DNA of 5,046 nucleotides from positions 1-5,046 of the forward strand of contig VBPR01000188.1 in the NCBI GenBank assembly GCA_005877345.1. The letters are read 5' to 3'. The notes beneath the pieces are model-generated. The model was not told where the DNA came from, did not search any database, and saw only the letters and a list, made by a program, of their open reading frames with translations. The DNA comes from Nitrososphaerota archaeon (GTDB taxonomy: Archaea; Thermoproteota; Nitrososphaeria; Nitrososphaerales; Nitrososphaeraceae). The position numbers and the translations under genes were made by a program. Positions 1-4,856 of this stretch are shown here, one piece after another; position 1 is the first letter of the stretch; every line of letters begins with the position of its first letter.

Positions 1-291
1 GTTTTATTTGTTTCAAATAACATTATATCTGTGTATGTGGCTGTGATTTTATTTGCACTTGGTAACGGCCTCATGTGGCCCTCTTTCATGTCTATACTTT
101 CAAAACGTGCAGGAACAGTTCTTCAGGGAGCGGTTCAGGGTGTTGCAGGTAGTTTTGGGGGCCTGGCAAGTATCATTGGTTTAATTGCGGGAGGACTCTT
201 GTATAATCAGATTGGAGCAGCTACTTTTCTTGTTAGCGCTGGGGTAATATTTTCAGTTTTTATTATGTCTTTTCGGTTATTAAAAAAATAA
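1..291 (+). CDS. MFS transporter, C-terminal part (5' end outside window)
   Basis: The frame is open from the first base, so this is the last 96 residues of a longer gene and not a complete protein starting at the GTG at 31. The fragment is strongly hydrophobic. It carries the motif GNGLMWPSFMSILSKR, then GAVQGVAGSFGGLASIIG, followed by GGLLY and a last hydrophobic segment ending in a short basic tail (RLLKK) before TAA. This pattern matches the last three or four membrane segments of the drug/metabolite-proton antiporter type of the major facilitator superfamily, where a G-x-G-x-x-x-P segment is followed by QG-x-x-G-S/F-x-x-L-x-x-I-x-G. The protein would sit in the cytoplasmic membrane. The substrate cannot be told from this end: efflux of small organic molecules is typical of the family, but sugar or metabolite transport is also possible. 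The gene converges on the permease gene to its right, so the two are separate transcription units. Confidence 0.85.
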   Translation, partial: VLFVSNNIISVYVAVILFALGNGLMWPSFMSILSKRAGTVLQGAVQGVAGSFGGLASIIGLIAGGLLYNQIGAATFLVSAGVIFSVFIMSFRLLKK

Positions 292-375
292 GATTTCTGA
301 CAAAAAAATGGACTACGCGTTTCTTTTTGAAAAGATCAAGGAGATCGTTAAATATTGATTGTTCCATTTATTGAG

Positions 376-391
376 AATTTTAAAATTTTTT
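376..391 (+). terminator. AT-rich palindrome plus T-run, probable terminator of the MFS gene
   Basis: A perfect 12-bp palindrome AATTTTAAAATT (376-387) runs into six T residues (386-391), with further T-rich DNA to about 404. Archaeal termination depends mainly on U-tracts, so this is the best candidate end for the transporter transcript. A weaker T-run lies earlier, at 320-328. There is no GC-rich stem, so the call rests on the T-tract and the convergent gene arrangement. Confidence 0.4.
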
Positions 392-412
392 ATATTTTCA
401 TTTTGCTCATAG

Positions 413-436
413 AAAAAATCAATCTGGTCCGATTGA
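413..436 (-). terminator. Hairpin followed by T6, terminator of the permease gene
   Basis: Read on the - strand, TCAATC (436-431) and GATTGA (424-419) form a perfect 6-bp stem around a 6-nt loop (GGACCA), followed without a gap by TTTTTT (418-413). It lies about 40 nt downstream of the permease stop codon at 478-480. The form is that of an intrinsic terminator, although the stem is weak (two G-C pairs). On the + strand there is no T-run after the hairpin, so it points specifically to the permease. Confidence 0.6.
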
Positions 437-477
437 AATTCATCTAATTAGCAAATACATCCTAAAATTTCTTGTTG

Positions 478-1926
478 TCATGTTGCGAGATTCAGTCTTA
501 TTAACAAGTCTATGAGTAATACAATGGAACCAACTGCGACACTGGCTATCATGAAAGGAAATCCCACTCTAAGAAATTTATTAAACGTAATTTTGTAGCC
601 TTTTATTTCGGCTAACCCTGTGGCAACTATCCCTGCACTTGAACCTACTAATGTACCATTTCCTCCGAATCCAACTCCAAGTGATAATGCCCACCACAAT
701 GGACTGATAGCAAGACTTCCAAAGACTGCAGTAATCGACTCAGTGTTGCTAATCGCGGATATGAGGGGAATCATCGTAGCAGCAAACGGAATGTTGTCTA
801 TAAATGCACTACCTATTGCAGATAACCAAATAACCATGAAGAACAATATCCAAGGATTACCGCCGCTAATTTGTAATGCAGCATTGGACAATAGATCTAT
901 CAAGCCTGCTTTTTCTGCTCCGCTAATTATAATGAAAAGACCAGCAAGGAAGATCAAGGTAGACCAATCAACTTGATTCAAGATGTGCTCAGGCCTAGAC
1001 TTTGCCACAAGCATAAGTATCCCTGCACCACTCAGAGCTATAATGGAAGGCTCTATATTGATACTACCATGTATAACAAAAAGAATAATAACCGCAGTTA
1101 ATACAGCTAGTGATTTTTTTAAAACTGATCTATTCTTTATAAGGACCTTTTCGTCCTGAGATAACAAATCCTCAAGATTATGCGGTTTTTGTACAAGATC
1201 TTTTCTAAACAGAAATTTTAAAATAAATATAGAAGCCAATAGAGAAATAGCTACAGTAGGGCCCATATTGATAATAAATGAATTAAAATCAATGTTCGCG
1301 GCAGATCCGATTAGTATATTGGGAGGATCACCAATTAGTGTTGCCGTACCTCCTACATTTGATGCAAGTACCTGTGCGATTATGAATGGGATTGGAGATA
1401 TCTTGAGAGTCCTGAATATGGAAATGGTGATTGGAACTATTAACAAGACTGTAGTAACATTATCTATAAACATAGAAACTGTCGCTGTAAAGACGCAGAA
1501 CATAAGCATCAACCTCCACATATTCCCCTTTGATGCTTTACTCATCCTTATACCAAGGTACTCAAATATCCCAGTTTCACCCAATATTACCACGATTATC
1601 ATCATTCCTAATAAAAGACCAATTGTATTGAAATCAATCGAACTGATTACAAATTCCAAACTCATAGAAGCGTCAAACAGTCCAGTGGTGATACCTATAA
1701 TTATAACAAAAGTGGCTCCTACCATTGCAATTGTAGTTCTATGAACTATTTCAAAAGAAAGTAAAACATAAACTGCCAAAAGACCTAGAGAAGTAAGTCT
1801 CAATGGTAACGCAATCTCAATTCCAACCAAATCTGGAATAACTAGAAAAAGTATTGCGACACTTGCAAGAGCAAAAAGCCCTACAAGCCTCTTCTTTTTT
1901 GCTAAATAGAGTATCTGGGAGCTCAT
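478..1926 (-). CDS. ArsB/NhaD-type SLC13 family permease
   Basis: This 482-residue integral membrane protein belongs to the ion transporter superfamily that includes ArsB arsenite exporters, NhaD Na+/H+ antiporters and the P-protein/SLC13 permeases. Two family motifs occur twice, as expected for its internal duplication. FIDNVTT (153-159) is followed by SNVGGTATLIGDPPN (189-203). FIDNIPFAATMIP (375-387) is followed by GGNGTLVGSSAG (421-432). VDWSTLIFLAGLF (319-331) mirrors the stretch around IDFNTIGLLLGMM (97-109). A hydrophilic stretch at about 240-270 separates the two halves. Length is normal for the family. The start ATG at 1926 precedes a basic stretch and the first membrane helix, and no in-frame alternative looks better; there is no Shine-Dalgarno sequence. 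No arsR, arsC or arsA gene lies nearby, so arsenite export is not supported by context. Sodium/proton exchange or organic or inorganic anion transport fit equally well. It ends at a hairpin-T6 terminator. Confidence 0.88.
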   Translation of the reverse strand: MSSQILYLAKKKRLVGLFALASVAILFLVIPDLVGIEIALPLRLTSLGLLAVYVLLSFEIVHRTTIAMVGATFVIIIGITTGLFDASMSLEFVISSIDFNTIGLLLGMMIIVVILGETGIFEYLGIRMSKASKGNMWRLMLMFCVFTATVSMFIDNVTTVLLIVPITISIFRTLKISPIPFIIAQVLASNVGGTATLIGDPPNILIGSAANIDFNSFIINMGPTVAISLLASIFILKFLFRKDLVQKPHNLEDLLSQDEKVLIKNRSVLKKSLAVLTAVIILFVIHGSINIEPSIIALSGAGILMLVAKSRPEHILNQVDWSTLIFLAGLFIIISGAEKAGLIDLLSNAALQISGGNPWILFFMVIWLSAIGSAFIDNIPFAATMIPLISAISNTESITAVFGSLAISPLWWALSLGVGFGGNGTLVGSSAGIVATGLAEIKGYKITFNKFLRVGFPFMIASVAVGSIVLLIDLLIRLNLAT

Positions 1927-1968
1927 ATCTTTATTCTGATTAAATATGTTTCTCTAAAAAGGGTAAGA

Positions 1969-1994
1969 GAGTCAGTTGTACCATTAACTGACTC
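1969..1994. repeat. Perfect 9-bp inverted repeat ahead of the permease gene
   Basis: GAGTCAGTT (1969-1977) and AACTGACTC (1986-1994) are perfect inverted copies around an 8-nt spacer. The repeat lies 43 bp upstream of the permease start and 63 bp downstream of the small gene's stop. As RNA it would form a 9-bp hairpin. On the - strand six T residues (2000-1995) come just before it, and a TTTTT (1960-1956 region) follows several bases after it. It may therefore be a 3'-end structure of the small-gene transcript, a 5'-leader hairpin, or an operator of the permease. The sequence alone does not decide between these. Confidence 0.7.
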
Positions 1995-2003
1995 AAAAAA
2001 GCG

Positions 2004-2013
2004 CATTATAATG
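2004..2013 (-). promoter_or_regulatory. TATA-like palindrome, candidate promoter of the permease gene
   Basis: CATTATAATG is a perfect 10-bp palindrome. If used as a TATA box on the - strand, transcription would start about 26 nt on, near 1983. That is inside the inverted repeat 1969-1994 and would give a leader of roughly 57 nt. A weaker alternative is the T-rich element TTTTTAGA (about 1962-1955), which would give a nearly leaderless mRNA starting around 1932 and place the inverted repeat just upstream of the promoter. Neither is a strong match to TTTAWATA. Confidence 0.35.
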
Positions 2014-2056
2014 TATCCATTAGGAAATTCCGGATCAAATTCCAATAACTTTGATA

Positions 2057-2311
2057 TTATAACGGAACCATTTTATCTATAAGCCTTGTATTTGTTATCT
2101 GTCCATCTTTTTCATTAATTAAGAGGTCAACCGTATATTGTAGACCACCAAGTAAGAAAGTAACTTGAGCGTCCCAAGCTTCTCTATTTTGTTCAGTTGG
2201 AAATGGAAGAAGAGTTCTAATCTTAAAATCTTCAATATTGTCCCCATAGAGAGTCTCTGTTGCTTTTTTTGCTACTGGTTCGACCTCCTTTTCTGTACGG
2301 ACGGGATTCAT
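2057..2311 (-). CDS. Small conserved-looking protein of unknown function (84 aa)
   Basis: I do not recognise this 84-residue protein. It begins MNPVRTEKEVEPVAKKATETLYGD (positions 1-24 in two joined parts: MNPVRTEKEVEP and VAKKATETLYGD), a charged, probably helical segment. Then come a proline-containing stretch (LLPFPTEQN) and a probable beta-rich C-terminal half with AWDAQVTFLLGG, YTVDLLINEKDGQI and a final DKMVPL. There is no signal peptide, membrane helix or cysteine, so it is probably a small cytoplasmic protein. The helix-then-sheet pattern with W-x-A-x-V and V-D-x-x-I-x-x-x-D-G-x-I loosely recalls small GvpO- or PepSY-like folds, but this is only a visual likeness. The frame extends upstream to a TTG at 2332, but that codon abuts the TATA box. 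The ATG at 2311 lies 26 nt from the TATA centre and is the better start. It is followed by the permease gene 130 bp on, in the same direction. Confidence 0.75.
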   Translation of the reverse strand: MNPVRTEKEVEPVAKKATETLYGDNIEDFKIRTLLPFPTEQNREAWDAQVTFLLGGLQYTVDLLINEKDGQITNTRLIDKMVPL

Positions 2312-2332
2312 TAAATCAAAATGTATTTGCAA

Positions 2333-2341
2333 AATATATAA
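2333..2341 (-). promoter_or_regulatory. TATA box for the 84-aa gene (leaderless)
   Basis: On the - strand the sequence reads TTATATATTTT, close to the archaeal TATA consensus. Its centre (about 2337) is 26 nt upstream of the ATG at 2311, so the predicted transcription start falls on or next to the start codon. This is the typical layout of a leaderless archaeal gene and decides against the upstream TTG as start. It also shows that the gene can be transcribed separately from ureC. Confidence 0.6.
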
Positions 2342-2363
2342 GTATTATGATTTTAAGACATTT

Positions 2364-2375
2364 TGAAAAATTAAA
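2364..2375 (-). terminator. T-rich tract at the end of ureC
   Basis: On the - strand the ureC stop is embedded in TTTTAATTTTTC, with T4 and T5 runs (2376-2366 region) right at and after the TAA. There is no stem-loop. It is a plausible U-tract terminator for the urease operon, supported by the separate promoter for the next gene only 25-30 bp further on. Read-through into the small gene remains possible. Confidence 0.3.
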
Positions 2376-4089
2376 ATAGATTGTACAACCGTGACAATGA
2401 TAGCTTTTTTGCGGCTTCGGTAGTCGCTATGTTTCCATCTACTTTAACAACGTACGTTTCAGGATCGATTTCTATTCTAGGTATCAGATTATTGTATACC
2501 ATATTTTTCTTCGATATATTGCGACAGTTTTTTACAGGTAAAAGTTTTTTCTTTAGGCCGAGTTTCTTTTGAAGACCATTTCTTATAGCGCTTTTTGAGG
2601 TAAATGTTACTGAAGTGGAATACTTAGCTTTACCCATGGTTCCAAACATTGGACGATAATATACAGGCTCTGGAGTTGGAATCGAAGCGTTTGGATCTCC
2701 CATGAGAGAATATGCGATAAAACCTCCTTTAATAATGAGCTTGGGTTTTATGCCGAAAAATTGTGGTGTCCAAATTACAATATCGGCTATTTTTCCTGCT
2801 TGAAGTGAACCTACATACTCTGAAATTCCATGTGTTATCGCAGGATTAATGGTAAGTTTTGCCAGATATCTCTTTACACGTAGGTTGTCATTATTGCCTT
2901 TTTCTTGCTTTAATCTTCCCGACATCTTTTTCATTTTGTCTGCCGTTTGCCAAGCCCTAGTTGTTACTTCACCAACTCTACCCATAGCTTGACTATCAGA
3001 AGAATACATGCTAAGAGCACCTAAATCATGTAGCACATCTTCTGCGGCTATTGTTTCAGCTCTTATTCTTGATTCAGCAAATGCAACATCTTCTGCTATT
3101 GAAGGATTCAGATGATGACAGACCATCATCATGTCAAGGTGTTCTTCAAGGGTGTTTTCAGTAAATGGCCTTGTTGGATTCGTTGATGAAGGCAATACAT
3201 TCACTTCACCGGCAATTTTTAATATATCTGGAGCGTGTCCTCCACCGGCTCCCTCGGTATGATAAGTATGAATCGTTCTACCGGAGATTGCTTTTATTGT
3301 ATCATCTACATATCCACATTCGTTCAGGGTGTCGGTATGGATTGCTATTTGCGTATCGGTTTTATCTGCAACCTTTAATGCTGCGTCAATGGTAGCAGGA
3401 GTTGATCCCCAATCTTCATGTAGCTTCAGACCACAAGCCCCTTCATTAATTTGTTCTAATAGTGATGGTTCTAGTGAGTCATTTCCTTTTCCCAATAATC
3501 CAAAATTCAATGGAAATTCATCCAAGGATTCTAACATTCTATGAATATTCCAAGGTCCCGGAGTACAAGTAGTGGCTTTAGTACCTTCAGAAGGACCAGT
3601 TCCACCACCTATCATCGTAGTAGTACCACTACATATTGCCTCTACGATTTGTTGAGGTGAAATAAAATGTATATGAGTATCAATCATTCCTGCAGTGCAA
3701 ATAGTGTGTTCGCCTGAAATAACTTCTGTATTTGAAGAGACGATCATGTTATCAGATACTCCATCCATCACATTGGGATTTCCGGCCTTGCCTATACCCA
3801 AAATCAATCCATTTTTGATACCAATATCTGTTTTGACAATACCTATCGTTGGATCCATTAGTATAGTGTTTGTAATAACAAGATCTAGAGAATATTTGCT
3901 TTCTATTCCACTTGCCTGTCCCATTCCATCTCGAATACTCTTGCCCCCTCCAAAGACAAGTTCGTCTCCATATGTCATCAGATCTTTTTCAATCTCTATT
4001 ATAAGATCTGTATCTCCTAGTCTGATTCTGTCTCCTTTTGTCGGCCCGTATAGTTCAACATATTGTTTTCTAGGAATTTTTAGAACCAT
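2371..4089 (-). CDS. ureC: Urease alpha subunit (catalytic, nickel-binding)
   Basis: UreC carries the active site of urease (EC 3.5.1.5), which hydrolyses urea to ammonia and carbamate in the cytoplasm. At 572 residues it is normal for a separate alpha subunit. All expected residues are visible at a constant +5 offset from the Klebsiella numbering. H139 and H141 (DTHIHF), the lysine to be carbamylated K222 with H224 (GLKLHEDWG), H251 (IHTDTLNECGY) and H277 (HTYHTEGAGGGHAPD) are present. The mobile flap has C324, H325 and H326 (MVCHHLNP). R341 and D365 (SSDSQAMGRVGE) are also there. The N-terminus (YGPTKGDRIRLGDTDL) and the C-terminal LYNLF end are typical. The start ATG is 2 bp after the ureB stop, with GGAGG ten bases upstream inside ureB. 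Activation needs UreD/F/G and nickel delivery by UreE, none of which is encoded here. In an ammonia oxidiser the product would feed ammonia oxidation and assimilation. Confidence 0.98.
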   Translation of the reverse strand: MVLKIPRKQYVELYGPTKGDRIRLGDTDLIIEIEKDLMTYGDELVFGGGKSIRDGMGQASGIESKYSLDLVITNTILMDPTIGIVKTDIGIKNGLILGIGKAGNPNVMDGVSDNMIVSSNTEVISGEHTICTAGMIDTHIHFISPQQIVEAICSGTTTMIGGGTGPSEGTKATTCTPGPWNIHRMLESLDEFPLNFGLLGKGNDSLEPSLLEQINEGACGLKLHEDWGSTPATIDAALKVADKTDTQIAIHTDTLNECGYVDDTIKAISGRTIHTYHTEGAGGGHAPDILKIAGEVNVLPSSTNPTRPFTENTLEEHLDMMMVCHHLNPSIAEDVAFAESRIRAETIAAEDVLHDLGALSMYSSDSQAMGRVGEVTTRAWQTADKMKKMSGRLKQEKGNNDNLRVKRYLAKLTINPAITHGISEYVGSLQAGKIADIVIWTPQFFGIKPKLIIKGGFIAYSLMGDPNASIPTPEPVYYRPMFGTMGKAKYSTSVTFTSKSAIRNGLQKKLGLKKKLLPVKNCRNISKKNMVYNNLIPRIEIDPETYVVKVDGNIATTEAAKKLSLSRLYNLF

Positions 4090-4091
4090 GT

Positions 4092-4460
4092 CTATTTTGC
4101 CTCCATGAACCCTTTTTTCTTTAACTTCAAGAGGGAAATTTCTTTTTGTTTGTTAGTAAGTTTACCATTAACAAGACTATTAAAACCAAAAACAATTCTT
4201 TTTCCACCAAATTCTGTTAACTGTACAATTCTTGAATCTCCCGGTTCAAACCGTAGCGAAGTTCCCGACGGAATGTTTAGATGAAAACCGAAAGTTTTAC
4301 TCCTCTGAAATACTAAGGCTTTGTTTGTTTCAAAAAAGTGCATATGAGAGCCTACCTGAATAGGTCTATCTCCTGTGTTTTTTACATTAATTTTTATTGT
4401 TTTTTTTCCTACATTAGCCACTATTGGATTCTTAGACAAAAAGTATTCACCGGGGATCAT
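4092..4460 (-). CDS. ureB: Urease beta subunit
   Basis: UreB is a structural subunit of the urease trimer and packs against UreC; it does not carry the nickel ligands. The 122 residues begin with the family hallmark MIPGEY and continue with NTGDRPIQVGSHMHFFETN (28-46), then LNIPSGTSLRFEPGDSR and GGKRIVFGFNSLVNG, which cover the conserved beta-sandwich. After that comes a lysine-rich tail of about 23 residues ending MEAK. Bacterial enterobacterial-type UreB proteins end near the VNG motif, while longer tails are known in other lineages, so the length is not abnormal. The gene lies 19 nt after ureA and 2 nt before ureC. A GGAG stands ten bases before the ATG (4474-4471), a plausible ribosome binding site for an internal cistron. 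Confidence 0.97.
   Translation of the reverse strand: MIPGEYFLSKNPIVANVGKKTIKINVKNTGDRPIQVGSHMHFFETNKALVFQRSKTFGFHLNIPSGTSLRFEPGDSRIVQLTEFGGKRIVFGFNSLVNGKLTNKQKEISLLKLKKKGFMEAK
4100..4104 (-). promoter_or_regulatory. Shine-Dalgarno of ureC
   Basis: The - strand reads GGAGG followed by ten bases (CAAAATAGAC) and the ureC ATG. The motif lies within the last codons of ureB. It fixes the ureC start and suggests translational coupling, as the ureB stop is inside the spacer. Confidence 0.6.
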
Positions 4461-4470
4461 ACTTTGCAGA

Positions 4471-4474
4471 CTCC
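4471..4474 (-). promoter_or_regulatory. Shine-Dalgarno of ureB
   Basis: GGAG is followed by ten bases (TCTGCAAAGT) and the ureB ATG. The spacing is nearly the same as for ureC. An overlapping ATG at 4476-4474 is out of frame with ureB and hits a stop after nine codons, so it is not the start. Confidence 0.45.
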
Positions 4475-4479
4475 ATTAA

Positions 4480-4782
4480 TCAAATAATGGGACTGTGAAC
4501 GGTTACTAGTTTGGTACCATCATCAAAGGTTGCTTCCACTTGAACACTTTGTACTAGTTCCGGTACTCCGGGTAATACATCATCCTTTTGTAACACATGT
4601 CTTCCGGATTTCATAAGTTCAGAAACCGACTTGCCATCTCGTGCGCCTTCAAGAATGTGATCTGCTATTAGTGCTACCGATTCAGAATAATTGAGTTTTA
4701 AACCTCTTGTTTTTCTTTTTCGTGCGACCTCTGCGCTCATAAAAATGTATAATTTATCAATATCTCGTGGAGACAGAAACAT
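4480..4782 (-). CDS. ureA: Urease gamma subunit
   Basis: UreA is the small structural subunit of urease and is the first gene of the ureABC operon here. Its 100 residues match the family throughout: MFLSPRDIDKLYIF at the start, RGLKLNYSESVALIAD in the first helical region, ILEGARDGKSVSELM (43-57), GRHVL, then GVPELVQSVQVEATF and DGTKLVTVHSPI at the end. The length is that of a stand-alone gamma subunit, so there is no UreA-UreB fusion as found in Helicobacter. The ATG at 4782 gives exactly the usual N-terminus. No Shine-Dalgarno precedes it; the predicted transcription start is only about 8 nt upstream, so the mRNA is nearly leaderless, in contrast to the internal cistrons ureB and ureC. It is transcribed away from the thermosome gene across a 74-bp gap. 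Confidence 0.97.
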   Translation of the reverse strand: MFLSPRDIDKLYIFMSAEVARKRKTRGLKLNYSESVALIADHILEGARDGKSVSELMKSGRHVLQKDDVLPGVPELVQSVQVEATFDDGTKLVTVHSPII

Positions 4783-4810
4783 TTTAAGTTCAAAATTTAA
4801 TATAAAGTCA

Positions 4811-4820
4811 TATATTTATA
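4811..4820. promoter_or_regulatory. Shared TATA element between ureA and the thermosome gene
   Basis: TATATTTATA on the + strand reads TATAAATATA on the - strand, a good archaeal TATA box in either direction. Counting 26 nt from its centre gives a start near 4842 for the thermosome gene (about 14-nt leader) and near 4790 for ureA (about 8-nt leader). Another AT-rich stretch (TTTATATTAA on the - strand, 4806-4797) is too close to the ureA ATG to serve it. If one element serves both genes, the two promoters would compete for TBP. This is inferred from spacing only. Confidence 0.55.
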
Positions 4821-4821
4821 A

Positions 4822-4850
4822 TTGATCTCAATTTATCAATTTGAGATTAA
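4822..4850. repeat. 10-bp inverted repeat in the divergent promoter, candidate operator
   Basis: TTGATCTCAA (4822-4831) and TTGAGATTAA (4841-4850) are inverted copies matching at nine of ten positions, around a 9-nt spacer. The central seven bases (ATCTCAA/TTGAGAT) are perfect. The repeat lies directly next to the TATA element, between it and the expected thermosome transcription start. It covers the position where archaeal repressors commonly block polymerase recruitment. From the ureA side it lies just upstream of the TATA box, where activators bind. A 5'-leader hairpin is less likely, as most of the left arm precedes the expected start site. Confidence 0.6.
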
Positions 4851-4856
4851 TTTTTT

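Noticed and set aside
308..358. Tiny + strand ORF of 16 codons (MDYAFLFEKIKEIVKY)
   Set aside because: It is very short, has no convincing Shine-Dalgarno or well-placed TATA box, and lies in the terminator region between convergent genes. It looks like chance.
620..976. 118-codon + strand open frame inside the permease gene
   Set aside because: It is antisense to a conserved transporter segment, has no family features, and its composition mirrors the permease codons.
1268..1744. 158-codon + strand open frame inside the permease gene
   Set aside because: The isoleucine/threonine-rich translation is the complement of hydrophobic membrane-helix codons. The - strand frame has clear family motifs and is the real gene.
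2034..2055. Weak inverted repeat ATCAAA-N10-TTTGAT just after the stop of the small gene
   Set aside because: Six AT-rich base pairs with a 10-nt loop are expected by chance in such AT-rich DNA, and no T-run follows.
2311..2332. TTG at 2332 as the start of the small protein
   Set aside because: The codon lies immediately beside the TATA box, while the ATG at 2311 is at the expected leaderless distance.
3695..4108. 137-codon + strand open frame opposite the N-terminal part of ureC
   Set aside because: The opposite strand is unmistakable UreC. The proline/serine/isoleucine-rich translation shows no domain and no promoter serves it.
4447..4476. Nine-codon ORF (starting ATG at 4476) overlapping the start of ureB, as a possible leader peptide
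   Set aside because: It is too short, out of frame with ureB, and its ATG overlaps the presumed Shine-Dalgarno of ureB.
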